From Massilia aquatica (GTDB lineage: Bacteria; Pseudomonadota; Gammaproteobacteria; Burkholderiales; Burkholderiaceae_D), in NCBI RefSeq assembly GCF_011682045.1, contig NZ_VVIW01000014.1, positions 118,405 to 182,404 on the forward strand: 64,000 nt of DNA. Reading direction: 5' to 3'. Below are positions 1-10,548 of this stretch, piece by piece. Below the pieces are notes generated by a model that searched no databases, was not told the origin of the DNA, and saw only the letters and a program-made list of their open reading frames with translations. A program made the position numbers and the translations under genes. How positions within the stretch are numbered: the stretch's first letter is position 1; every line of letters starts with the position of its first letter.

Positions 1-1
1 C

Positions 2-2461
<2,460 letters not shown>

Positions 2462-2563
2462 CTATACTCACTAAAGCTTGATACCGGTCAATAATTATCC
2501 TACGATGGTTAGGTGCTTCTCTTACGTGACTCGTCATTCTCCTACACGAAAAGGTCCCCCATC

Positions 2564-2830
2564 ATGACTACCCACCTGCATAGCGATCTGGACTCCCTGC
2601 TGCAAAAATTGTCCAGCGATGATGTATTCCGCGCGCGCCTGCTGGGAGATCCGGTGGCAGCCCTGGGCAGCCTTGGCATTGCGCTCGCGCCCGGGCAAAT
2701 TCCATCGCAACGTTGCCTTCCGGGCAAGGATGCGATCGCGCTCGACCGCATGACCTTCATGTCCAAGCTCGACAGCGCAGCCGGCGCGATTCCCTTCTTT
2801 TTATCGGGTAGCGCGCCCGGTAACGCGTAA
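2564..2830 (+). CDS. Putative modified (RiPP-like) peptide, nitrile-hydratase-leader-like
   Basis: An 88-residue protein whose first half (LDSLLQKLSSDDVFRARL, then DPVAALGSLGI) looks like the NHLP/nitrile hydratase alpha-like leader of the 'putative modified peptide' family (TIGR04509 as I recall it). The C-terminal half has one Cys and a Gly/Ser/Ala-rich tail. I chose the ATG at 2564 because an AAGG lies about 10 bases upstream and the leader motif starts just after it; an upstream in-frame start at 2513 is less likely. It converges with the dehydrogenase at 2861-4021, the partner usually found next to this family. Its role as a maturation substrate is inferred from family and neighbour; no product is known. 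Confidence 0.7.
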   Translation: MTTHLHSDLDSLLQKLSSDDVFRARLLGDPVAALGSLGIALAPGQIPSQRCLPGKDAIALDRMTFMSKLDSAAGAIPFFLSGSAPGNA

Positions 2831-2860
2831 GCGGCGCCGTCCATCTTGCCTCCCCGCCCT

Positions 2861-4021
2861 TCACTCTTCATAACGTAATTCCAGCGTGGCCTGCCCGGCG
2901 GCTGCGACACCGCAGCCGCACACGGCGAGTACCGCATCGGATAAGGGATCGAGCCCGAACACGCGTTCGATCACCTTCTCGTTCACCGCCGCCGTCACAA
3001 AGGCCGGCATACCCGCTTCGGTGGCCAGCAGATAAAACGTTTGCGACAGATGGCCGGCGTCGAGCATCAGGGCGCGGTAGGCCTTGGCATGGTTGCGGTA
3101 CTTCCAGAAATTGCGCGCCACCCGGGCCGCCATCACCACCATCACGGGCGCGTCGACGAACCAGTGCTGGTCGGCCACGAACTGGCGCGCCAGCTCGCCC
3201 GCGTCGGCGGGGTCGAGCTGCGCCATCGGTTCGAGCGCGTGCCTGAGCGCGTGGTAGTGGTACAGCCCGGGCGCGATGCCCGGCACGCGCCGCACCAGCA
3301 CATACGCCTCGGTCGGATGCAGGCCGCCGGCCGAAGGACTGGTTTTCTTGAACACCAGCGCTTCCTGCGCCACCATGCTCTGGAGCTGGGCGCCGAAGGT
3401 GCGCTGCAGCAGGCGCGCGAGCACCTCGGGCGGCAGCGGCGCGTCGGGGTCGTAATTGCGGCCGGTATAGCGCCGCAGCAGCTGCGCGTCCAGCGGGCCG
3501 GGCTGCGCGGCCGGCAGTGCGATGGCATGCGCGCTGTCGCCGCGTTCGATGGCCGGCTCCGGTGGCGCGCCATAGGACTGGACCAGTTCCTCGAAACTGG
3601 GGAAGTGCATGCCCTTGTCGACCAGCATGCCGTCCCAGCGGCTGAACATGTGGGCGGCGGCCGAGAGCGGGCGCCAGTGCTGGGCGCGCAGTACGGCGTC
3701 GCGTTCGCGCGCGGGGTTAGCGCTGGCGGCAGCGTCGCTGCCGTCGTCGAGCAGCAGGCCAAGCGCGAGCAGGCTGTCGACCATGGCGGCGCCGAGCTGG
3801 CGGTCGGCGTCAAGGCGCTCGGTCCAGGCGGTCTGGCCGATGGCGCCGAGCGCGGCCACCTGGGCGCCGTCAATGGTCGTTTCGCGGTCCAGGTGCGGCG
3901 CCAGCGCCACCCAGCGCAGCTGTGCGCTGAGCGCGCCCGCGCCCGAGAATAACGCGGCCCAGTCGATGCCAAGGTCTTCGCGCGGTTCGATGAACAGCAC
4001 TGCACAACGCCGTATCTTCAT
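2861..4021 (-). CDS. SagB/ThcOx-type FMN dehydrogenase (putative peptide maturation dehydrogenase)
   Basis: 386 residues starting MKIRRCAVLFIEPRED; the open frame continues upstream, but GGGCGGA sits about 7 bases before this ATG. The C-terminal nitroreductase-fold domain shows YTGRNYDPDAPLP, then PSAGGLHPTEAYVLVRRVPG and GLYHYHALRHALEPM, typical of SagB-type oxidases that turn azolines into azoles. The ~180-residue N-terminal part (AQHWRPLSAAAHMFSRW) matches my memory of the SagB-related family paired with TIGR04509 peptides (TIGR04511). There is no YcaO cyclodehydratase, protease or exporter nearby, so this is a minimal pair rather than a full thiazole/oxazole cluster. Substrate assignment to the peptide at 2564-2830 is inferred. 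Confidence 0.8.
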   Translation of the reverse strand: MKIRRCAVLFIEPREDLGIDWAALFSGAGALSAQLRWVALAPHLDRETTIDGAQVAALGAIGQTAWTERLDADRQLGAAMVDSLLALGLLLDDGSDAAASANPARERDAVLRAQHWRPLSAAAHMFSRWDGMLVDKGMHFPSFEELVQSYGAPPEPAIERGDSAHAIALPAAQPGPLDAQLLRRYTGRNYDPDAPLPPEVLARLLQRTFGAQLQSMVAQEALVFKKTSPSAGGLHPTEAYVLVRRVPGIAPGLYHYHALRHALEPMAQLDPADAGELARQFVADQHWFVDAPVMVVMAARVARNFWKYRNHAKAYRALMLDAGHLSQTFYLLATEAGMPAFVTAAVNEKVIERVFGLDPLSDAVLAVCGCGVAAAGQATLELRYEE

Positions 4022-4118
4022 AAGGGGTCCGCCCTGGTCTGGGCCGGGGCGCTGCCCGGCTGGATGAGTGCTGGAATGCAGACTGATCATAGCCTGTGGC
4101 CAGCATCGACGCACCTCA

Positions 4119-4142
4119 TTTGCGAGCGGAGGTGTTCGCAAA
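4119..4142. promoter_or_regulatory. Inverted repeat between divergent SagB-type and GDPD genes
   Basis: TTTGCGA and TCGCAAA form a perfect 7-base inverted repeat separated by 10 bases. It lies in the 250-base divergent intergenic region, about 100 bases upstream of the dehydrogenase start and 130 upstream of the phosphodiesterase start. It could be an operator or a fortuitous hairpin; no T-tract follows, so a terminator is unlikely. Confidence 0.3.
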
Positions 4143-4272
4143 CAACGTTGGGAGCACAGTGTCAGGTTGAAGGGCCACAAAGTCCGGGTCGGCTGGCGAC
4201 CGATCATGGCTGGTCATCAGCTTGTCATTTCCACTATTTAGAATTCCGCGTTTAATTCACGGAGGCTCGGCA

Positions 4273-5448
4273 ATGGCAATCAAACGGAATCTGGCAGTGG
4301 TCTGCGCGGCAACAGTCGCGCTCGGCGCATGCAACAGCAACGATCCAGTGGTCCTCAACACCCTCGACGGCAAGGCGCCGCTGGTGGTGGCACACCGCGG
4401 CGCCGGCGGCTATCTGCCGGAAGCCACCGTCGAAGCCTACGCCATGGCGATCGAGCAAGGCGCCGATGCGATCGAGCCGGACGTGGTCTCGACCAAGGAT
4501 GGCGTACTGATCGCGCGCCACGATCCCAACCTGGTCTACAGCACCGATGTCGCCTCGCATCCCGAGTTTGCCAGCCGCAAGCGCAAGATGAGCGTGGATG
4601 GACTGCTCGAAGAAGGCTGGTTCGCCGGCGACTTTACCCTGGCCGAAATCAAGACCCTGGGCGGCATTTCCACCGACGCCGAGCGGCCGCAGCAATTCAA
4701 CGGGCGCTACAAGATCGCGACGATCCAGGAAATCGTCGACATGATCAAGAAGAGCGGCCGCAACATCATTCTCTACCCCGAGACCAAAAACCCGACCTTC
4801 CACCGCGACGCCGGCCTGCCGCTCGAAGACAAGCTGCTGACCCTGCTCACAGCGGCCGGCTGGAACAGCCGCACGGCGCCGGTGTTCGTGCAATCGTTCG
4901 AGCCGGGCAGCCTGAAATACATGCGCAGCAAGGGCTCGACCTTGCGCATGGTGCAACTGATCGACGCCGACGATGTCGACCTGAAAACCGGCGCCCTCAC
5001 CTACGCCGCGCCGTTCGACCGCCCGTACGACTGGGCCGTGGCGGGCGACAAGCGCCTGTTCAGCGCCATGGTCACGCCGGCCGGCCTGGCCGAGATCAAG
5101 ACCTACGCCGACGGCATCGGCCCATGGAAGCGCTATATCGTCAGCTCCAAGGGCACCGTCGGCGCCGACGGCAAGCTGGTCGACGCCAACGGCGACGGCA
5201 AGGTCAACGAGGCCGACAGCACCACGACCGCGCCGACCAGCCTGGTGGCGGACGCGCACAAGGCCGGGCTGCTGATCCATCCTTACACCTTCCGCAACGA
5301 AAAGCGCCGCCTGCCGCTCGACTACAAGGGCGATCCCAAGCTCGAATACAAGCAGTTCTACGCGCTTGGCGTCGATGGCGTGTTTTCGGACTTCGCCGAT
5401 ACGGCCCTGGCCGCGCGCGCGGATTACCTGAAAGAAATCGGGTACTAG
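4273..5448 (+). CDS. Glycerophosphodiester phosphodiesterase, predicted lipoprotein
   Basis: 391 residues. A GGAGG seven bases upstream fixes the start at 4273. A short signal ends in a lipobox (LGAC, Cys20), so the mature enzyme should be membrane-anchored outside the inner membrane. The GDPD barrel shows AHRGAGG (His41, Arg42), a conserved Glu at 50, IEPDV with Glu68 and Asp70, and His83, as in GlpQ-type enzymes that cleave glycerophosphodiesters to glycerol-3-phosphate plus alcohol. Unusual: at about residues 303-314 there is DANGDGKVNEAD, an EF-hand/dockerin-like calcium loop, inside the barrel. GlpQ enzymes are calcium-dependent, but this loop is not the usual site. No glp transport genes are adjacent. 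Confidence 0.9.
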   Translation: MAIKRNLAVVCAATVALGACNSNDPVVLNTLDGKAPLVVAHRGAGGYLPEATVEAYAMAIEQGADAIEPDVVSTKDGVLIARHDPNLVYSTDVASHPEFASRKRKMSVDGLLEEGWFAGDFTLAEIKTLGGISTDAERPQQFNGRYKIATIQEIVDMIKKSGRNIILYPETKNPTFHRDAGLPLEDKLLTLLTAAGWNSRTAPVFVQSFEPGSLKYMRSKGSTLRMVQLIDADDVDLKTGALTYAAPFDRPYDWAVAGDKRLFSAMVTPAGLAEIKTYADGIGPWKRYIVSSKGTVGADGKLVDANGDGKVNEADSTTTAPTSLVADAHKAGLLIHPYTFRNEKRRLPLDYKGDPKLEYKQFYALGVDGVFSDFADTALAARADYLKEIGY

Positions 5449-6134
5449 GCCGCCAGGCTGATTCCATGGTCTAACTGGCAATGGGAGCGAGCGGCATGTC
5501 CGCCGCCGCTATCCGCATCTGTCAAGAAGCCGATGTACCCTTTTCCAACCGTGCCGGCACCGCTCCGGCCGGAAGCTGTATCCGTCGTCCGAGCGAACCT
5601 GATCCCGAGGACCGGACGCCGCCCGCCTTCATCGCCCCGGTCGGCCGTGCGGTCTGCATTGGCGACTTCGTCTACACCCGCGAGAACACATCGCACTGCG
5701 GCGCGGCCTGGCGGCGTTCGAGCACGCCCGCAAACAGGCTCTCCCCGACCTCAAAGGCGAGGTCTTGCTGGCCGAGACGCGCGTTGTTGAGCGACCGCTT
5801 TTTTTCCTGTGCGGTCCCTGAGAGGCCGTCAGCATCCCGTCCCAGAAGAGGTCTGAACGACAACTAAATGCCGTTGCGATAATATTTTACGCGCAATCAC
5901 GATGCCTTCACCGTCGCACCGCCAGCCCATACGGCGGCCGTGGCAAAATGGACGGTGGCCCGCTATTTCAGGCGATACACGCCGTCGCGTCAGCGCCGAA
6001 TACCGTCCGACGCTGGCGATCAACGACAGTTTGTTGCGCTGACGCTACCATTTTTATAACTTTTTTGACAACCGTCATGTTATTACCCACCGCTTCGTTT
6101 AAGATGGTCGGATTTTTACTGTCTGGAAACTTAA
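5449..6134. other. 686-base region without a convincing gene
   Basis: Both strands carry only short Arg/Ser/Pro-rich frames typical of shadow translation. A minus-strand frame at 5672-5863 and a plus frame at 5902-6042 are open but resemble no family I know and have no good ribosome binding sites. The last ~100 bases become AT-richer (around 6050-6120) and probably hold the promoter of the L,D-transpeptidase gene. A decayed gene cannot be excluded. Confidence 0.5.
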
Positions 6135-7856
6135 ATGATCGTCGGCAAACGAAGCTTCCGCCTTAGCGCCATTGCGCTGGCGCTTGTGGTCTGGCTTCCC
6201 CACGGTGCGGCCAGCGCGGCCGCGCCAGCACTCGCAACGCCCGCGCTAAGCGCTGCCGCCCCGACGCCGACCGGCATCGCGGCCGAGCTGCGCACGCTGG
6301 CGATCAGTGCGGCGGCGGTCGGTACGCGCGGTTCGCGCCCGTACGACGAACGCGACTGGCTGGCCCGCTTCTACGCCGCGCGCGCCTATGCGCCGGCATG
6401 GCAGGACCGCGGCTACAAGCAAGCCAGCGCCGCCCTCTCGCTGCTGCAAAACGCCGGCGTGCATGGCCTCTCGCCGGCCGAGTACAACGTCGATGGCCTG
6501 GCGCGCCAGCTGGCCGATCCGGCCCAGCGCACCGGCGCCCGCTTCGAGGCCGGCATGACGCAAGCCATGCTGCACTACCTGGCCGACCTGCGCGTGGGCC
6601 GGGTCAAGTCCGAGTACCACACTACCCTGCCCGATCCGCGCCTGACCAAGACCGACCCGGTCGAGCAGCTGCGCACAGCGCTCTTGAGCCAGCGGCTGGA
6701 CCAGGCGGTGGCCGCGTCGGAGCCGCGCATTCCGCTGTACCGGCGCGTGATGGCGACCCTGGCGACCTACCGCAAGCTGGCCGAACAGCCCTTCACGGCG
6801 CTGCCGGCGCTGCCCGCCGGCGTCAAGAAGCTCGAACCTGGCACGGCATACAGCGGCGTGGCCGTGCTGCGCGCGCGCCTGGTCCAGCTGGGCGACCTGA
6901 GCGCCACCGCAGCGGCCGAGCCGCCCGCCCAGGCTGGCATCTATACCGACGCCCTGGCTGAAGGCGTCAAGCGCTTCCAGTTGCGCCACGCGCTCAATGA
7001 CGATGGCGTGATCGGGGCCGGCACCCTGGCGGCGCTGAACGTGCCATTGACGCGCCGCGTGCGCCAGCTCGAACTGGGCCTGGAGCGCCTGCGCTGGCTG
7101 CCCGACTTTCCGGACGGACGCCTGATCGCCGTCAACCTGCCCTCGTTTCGCCTGTGGGCGCTGGAACTCGGTCCGGGCGCGAAGAATCCGCTGATCGAAA
7201 TGCGCGTGATCGTCGGGGCGTCGGCCAAGACGCCGACGCCGCTGTTCGTCGGCTCGATGCGCTATGTGGAGTTCAATCCATACTGGAACGTGCCGCGCAG
7301 TATAGAAAAAGGCGAGATCATTCCCAAGCTGGCGCGCGATCCGGGCTACCTGGGCAAGAACGAGATGGAATTGGTGCCGCTCGGCGGCGGCGCGCCGGTG
7401 TCGATGGTCGATGCGGCCACCCTGGACGGCTTGCGCGCCGGCCAGTACCGCGTGCGCCAGCGTCCGGGTCCGCGCAATGCGCTCGGCGCGGTGAAATTCG
7501 CCATGCCCAATACCGATAATATCTACCTGCACTCGACCTCGGCGCAGGGCTTGTTCAAGCGCGGCCGGCGCGATCTGAGCCACGGTTGCATCCGGGTCGA
7601 AAACCCGCTGGGCCTGGCCAAGTTCGTGTTCGGCGACCAGCCGCAGATGACCCCGGCCGCCATCGACACGCTGATGAAGCCGGCGCCGATGAAAACGGTC
7701 GGCATCAAAAAGCCGATTCCGGTGGTGCTGTTCTATTCGACGGCCGTGACCGACCGCGAAGGGCTGGCCTTGTTTCCGGAAGACGTGTACAAACGCGATC
7801 CGGGGCTGGAAAAATTGTTAAAGGTGCGCAGCGACGCTATTGCGCTGGCGCACTGA
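6135..7856 (+). CDS. L,D-transpeptidase, YcbB/LdtD type
   Basis: 573 residues with an N-terminal signal peptide (residues ~1-31, ending ASAAAP). The middle contains a long LdtD-like scaffold and a peptidoglycan-binding repeat (DALAEGVKRFQLRHAL, about residues 273-300). The C-terminal YkuD domain has the catalytic signature HSTSAQGLF followed by SHGCIRV, with the nucleophile Cys at about residue 485. It should form 3-3 cross-links in periplasmic peptidoglycan or attach proteins to it. Length and order fit the LdtD family. It stands alone and overlaps the convergent gene at 7837-8082 by 20 bases. Confidence 0.92.
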   Translation: MIVGKRSFRLSAIALALVVWLPHGAASAAAPALATPALSAAAPTPTGIAAELRTLAISAAAVGTRGSRPYDERDWLARFYAARAYAPAWQDRGYKQASAALSLLQNAGVHGLSPAEYNVDGLARQLADPAQRTGARFEAGMTQAMLHYLADLRVGRVKSEYHTTLPDPRLTKTDPVEQLRTALLSQRLDQAVAASEPRIPLYRRVMATLATYRKLAEQPFTALPALPAGVKKLEPGTAYSGVAVLRARLVQLGDLSATAAAEPPAQAGIYTDALAEGVKRFQLRHALNDDGVIGAGTLAALNVPLTRRVRQLELGLERLRWLPDFPDGRLIAVNLPSFRLWALELGPGAKNPLIEMRVIVGASAKTPTPLFVGSMRYVEFNPYWNVPRSIEKGEIIPKLARDPGYLGKNEMELVPLGGGAPVSMVDAATLDGLRAGQYRVRQRPGPRNALGAVKFAMPNTDNIYLHSTSAQGLFKRGRRDLSHGCIRVENPLGLAKFVFGDQPQMTPAAIDTLMKPAPMKTVGIKKPIPVVLFYSTAVTDREGLALFPEDVYKRDPGLEKLLKVRSDAIALAH

Positions 7857-8082
7857 CCACGCGTTTGAGGCGCTGCCCGTGGATGCCCCACTGGCAGTCG
7901 TCGCCGTCGACGCGGCCGGTGATGACCCAGCCGGTGCCGACTTTTTGCACACCGACCTCGCCGCCAATCTCGGCAGCGAGTTTTTCGGCCCACATGCTGG
8001 CCGAACCTTTTCCCTTGAACAGTTCATTTCCTTCAAAGATGACCGTGGCATCGAACACGGGCATCGCAAATACGGTTGTCAT
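7837..8082 (-). CDS. Small conserved hypothetical protein
   Basis: 81 residues (MTTVFAMPVFDATVIFEG), well-composed, with no membrane segment. It contains WAEKLAAEIGGEVGVQKVGTGWVITGRVDGDDCQWGI in pieces suggestive of a small alpha/beta fold. Its 3' end overlaps the L,D-transpeptidase gene tail by 20 bases in convergent orientation. It is preferred over the plus-strand frames of this stretch because those are Pro/Arg/Ala-biased and lack start signals. I do not recognise the family. Confidence 0.6.
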   Translation of the reverse strand: MTTVFAMPVFDATVIFEGNELFKGKGSASMWAEKLAAEIGGEVGVQKVGTGWVITGRVDGDDCQWGIHGQRLKRVVSAPAQ

Positions 8083-8150
8083 TTTTTCTTGATCACTTCA
8101 GTTGGTTAAGAGGAACTTGCCGGGCAAGGCCGCTATCCTACCATCTCGCC

Positions 8151-9350
8151 TCAACCCTCGCGTCCATCGATGCGGGCACGCCACAGGTACGGCGTGTAGA
8201 CCAGCAGGAACAGCAGGAACGACAGGCTCCAGCACACGCCCGAGGCCAGCAGCGCGCCGTTGCGCCAATCAACGGGCGCGAACTGGGCCAGCACGCGCAG
8301 CACGGCGCCGGCCTGGATCAGCAGATACATGAACGGCTCGTAGCGGCCGGTTTTCAGCATGCGTCCGGTGTGGCCGAGCGTGGTGCGGGTCATCATGCCG
8401 ATGATGAGGCCCGCCATCGACCCGACCGCCAGCGCGTGGAAGCCGGCGCTGGCGGCACCGAAGCCAAGCGCGGCCAGCGACAGCAGCGCAAAGCCGAGCG
8501 CAATCCAGGCGTAGCCCACGTGCAAAATCCACAGCAGCGGCACATGCAGGGTGCGTTGCGGTTGCCAGCCGGTCAGGCGCACCAGCATGGCGCAGGCGGC
8601 GGCCATCATCAGCGCGGCGGCGATCGCGCCGGGCAGCGGCAGCACGTAAGCGATGCTGGCGGCCACGGTCAGGCCCAGCGCCACCTTGTCGTAGCGCGGC
8701 CGCACCACGGGTTTACTGCCCGGCGCGCCGTTGTTGGTGAACATGGGAATCACGCGCCCGCCGATCACCGCTTCAATGATGACGATGACCAGGATCGCGC
8801 CATGCACCGGCGCCAGCGGCGATATGGCGACCCAGCCCAGGGTGGCGCCATGGAACAGCGCGTTGGCCAGGGTCAGCAAACCGAGCAGGAACACCAGGAA
8901 CAGGTTGCGCTTGTTGCCCGACTGCTTGAGCACGCGGTACAGGGGCCAGGCCGCCAGCGGCAGGAACAGCAGGTCGACCACGGCGGCCGCCAGCGGCGGC
9001 GCGGCCAGCATGGCGCCGCGCCCGGCCAGCCACACGCCGGCGAGAAACGCCAGATGAGCGCCGCGCGGGGTCGGCAGATTGGTCCAGGCGCGCCCGGCCG
9101 TGAACAGGAAGCCGACGATGACGGCGATCGCCATGCCGTACACCATCTCGTGCGCATGCCAGCCCAGGCCGCCGTGCGGCCAGCTCAGCCAGCCGAAGTA
9201 TTGCGCCAGCCACAGCGGCACGGCGAGCGCGGCGAAGGCAGCCGTGAGGATGTAAAACGGGCGAAAGCCCAGCGCCCACACAGGGTGCTGCGCGCTCCAC
9301 GGCGCATGGTGGAGCGGCGCGGCCGGTTCGTCGATTGTGAGCAGGCTCAT
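8151..9350 (-). CDS. nnrS: NnrS family heme/copper membrane protein
   Basis: About 399 residues with roughly 12 hydrophobic segments. Family hallmarks: WALGFRPFYILTA near the N-terminus, LGWHAHEMVYG, IGGRVIPMFTNNG and MMTRTTLGHTGR. In denitrifiers NnrS protects against nitrosative stress and influences nitrate/nitrite respiration; biochemical role is only partly known. ATG codons at 9359 and 9350 are both in frame; AAAGG touches the first ATG but is 9 bases from the second, so 9350 is favoured. An NsrR-like palindrome lies directly upstream. The gene sits beside narL-narX-moaA, consistent with an anaerobic nitrogen oxide role. Confidence 0.93.
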   Translation of the reverse strand: MSLLTIDEPAAPLHHAPWSAQHPVWALGFRPFYILTAAFAALAVPLWLAQYFGWLSWPHGGLGWHAHEMVYGMAIAVIVGFLFTAGRAWTNLPTPRGAHLAFLAGVWLAGRGAMLAAPPLAAAVVDLLFLPLAAWPLYRVLKQSGNKRNLFLVFLLGLLTLANALFHGATLGWVAISPLAPVHGAILVIVIIEAVIGGRVIPMFTNNGAPGSKPVVRPRYDKVALGLTVAASIAYVLPLPGAIAAALMMAAACAMLVRLTGWQPQRTLHVPLLWILHVGYAWIALGFALLSLAALGFGAASAGFHALAVGSMAGLIIGMMTRTTLGHTGRMLKTGRYEPFMYLLIQAGAVLRVLAQFAPVDWRNGALLASGVCWSLSFLLFLLVYTPYLWRARIDGREG

Positions 9351-9365
9351 GGCATTCATCCTTTA

Positions 9366-9388
9366 AAGATATATTCAATATACTACTT
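9366..9388. promoter_or_regulatory. NsrR-like operator upstream of nnrS
   Basis: A 23-base element starting AAGATATATT and ending CTACTT contains the perfect palindrome TATATT-C-AATATA (9370-9382). It resembles the NsrR consensus (AAGATGCATT / AAATGCATCTT) at about 15 of 23 positions. nnrS is a classical NsrR target in betaproteobacteria. It lies only ~15-35 bases before the start codon, so it would overlap the promoter. No nsrR gene is in the window. Confidence 0.45.
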
Positions 9389-9467
9389 AAATGCGCCGCC
9401 TGCGGCAATGGTTAACGCGCCCGTTTTGATGAGGCAGCGGCGGCAGCGCGGTTTAAGTCGGGCATTC

Positions 9468-9481
9468 TTGATGCAGATCGT
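9468..9481 (+). promoter_or_regulatory. Degenerate FNR-like box
   Basis: TTGAT-GCAG-ATCGT matches the FNR consensus TTGAT-N4-ATCAA at 8 of 10 defined positions. It lies 92 bases before the HMA-fold gene at 9573 and 118 bases from nnrS, between the two divergent genes, and could serve either. One weak site can occur by chance. Confidence 0.3.
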
Positions 9482-9572
9482 GTTTTCCGAACAAATCGCA
9501 CACGCTTCTGGACGATGGGCGAACGGCGCTTTAGGCTGTTCGCATCAACCCACGCCAACCATTGGAGAACGT

Positions 9573-9818
9573 ATGCAAACCGCTTTACTGACCATTCCCG
9601 CCATGCAGAACCAGACCGTGGCGCTGGCCGTCGCCCAGGCGCTGGAAGCCGTTACCGGGGTCGAGACCGTGCACCTGACCCTGGCCACCGGGCGCGCCCG
9701 GGTCGGCTTCGACGAGGGGCGCGCCTCGGCCGAGCAGTTGCGCGATGCCTTGTTCGCGGCCGGCTTTACGGTGGCGCCGCCGGCCAGCGGTGGCTGCTGC
9801 GGCGGCTGCGGCGGCTGA
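9573..9818 (+). CDS. HMA-fold small protein lacking the CxxC but with a C-terminal Cys cluster
   Basis: 81 residues with a good TGGAGAAC ribosome binding site. The ferredoxin-like heavy-metal-associated fold is recognisable (VAQALEAVTGVETVHLTL, then ARVGFDEGRASAEQLRDALFAAGF). The metal-binding loop, normally GMxCxxC, reads IPAMQNQ and has no cysteines. Instead the chain ends GGCCGGCGG, three cysteines in a glycine tail. Metal binding, if any, would therefore use the tail. It lies between nnrS and narL, suggesting a copper or heme-related accessory in nitrogen oxide metabolism, but this is inferred from position only. Confidence 0.8.
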   Translation: MQTALLTIPAMQNQTVALAVAQALEAVTGVETVHLTLATGRARVGFDEGRASAEQLRDALFAAGFTVAPPASGGCCGGCGG

Positions 9819-9869
9819 GCGCCCGCCGGCAAGCGCGCCGGCGCAACCTCCACTCATGGACAGCGAAGC

Positions 9870-10529
9870 CTATTTCATGCGCTGTTCGACGGCGAACACG
9901 GCCGCCTGCACGCGGCTGGCCAGCTTGAGCTTTTTCAAGACGTTCTGGACGTGGATCTTGACCGTGCTTTCGGCCAGGTCGAGGTTGCGGGCGATGGCTT
10001 TGTTGCTCTCGCCGCGCGCCAGACAGTCGAGGATTTCGCGTTCGCGCGGGGTCAGCTTGTCGAGCTCGGACGCGGGCGCTTCCCCGGCCGTGCCGGCCTG
10101 CAGCTGCGCCACCAGCTTGCCGGTCATGGCCTCGGCCACCACGGTCTCGCCGGCGGCGGCGCGGCGGATCGCGCGCAGCAGGAACTCGGTGTCGATATTC
10201 TTGATCAGGTAGCCGCTGGCGCCGGCGCGCAATGCCGTGCCGAGGTCTTGCGACTCTTCCGACACGGTCAGCATGACGATCGCCGCGTCCGGGCAATCCT
10301 GCTGCATCAGCTGCAAGGTTTCCACGCCGGACATGCCGGGCATGTTCAGGTCCAGCAGCACCACGTCCGGTTGCAGCTGGCGCGCGCGCTTGATGCCTTC
10401 GACGCCATCGGCCGCTTCGCCGACGACGGCAAATTCGGCGTGGCGCTGCAACAGCGAGCGGATGCCGCTGCGAAACAGGCTGTGGTCGTCGACCAGCAGC
10501 ACGCGGATCGGTTGCTCGGGGGTGTCCAT
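9870..10529 (-). CDS. narL: NarL-type two-component response regulator
   Basis: 219 residues: receiver domain with VLLVDDHSLFRSGIRSLL and phospho-acceptor in VVLLDLNMPGMSGVE, then a LuxR/NarL HTH (LTPREREILDCLARGESNKAIA followed by STVKIHVQNVLKKLKL in pieces). An in-frame ATG at 10541 exists, but ATGGAGAACCCCATG places GGAG six bases before the ATG at 10529, so that start is preferred. It follows narX by 19 bases in the same operon. As in other nitrate respirers it should bind DNA when phosphorylated by NarX and control nar, narK and related promoters. Confidence 0.93.
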   Translation of the reverse strand: MDTPEQPIRVLLVDDHSLFRSGIRSLLQRHAEFAVVGEAADGVEGIKRARQLQPDVVLLDLNMPGMSGVETLQLMQQDCPDAAIVMLTVSEESQDLGTALRAGASGYLIKNIDTEFLLRAIRRAAAGETVVAEAMTGKLVAQLQAGTAGEAPASELDKLTPREREILDCLARGESNKAIARNLDLAESTVKIHVQNVLKKLKLASRVQAAVFAVEQRMK

Positions 10530-10548
10530 GGGGTTCTCCATTTGGTGG

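Noticed and set aside
8076..9818. 580-codon plus-strand frame covering nnrS and the HMA-like gene
   Set aside because: Only the last 81 codons (from 9573) have a ribosome binding site and a protein-like sequence; the rest is antisense to nnrS.
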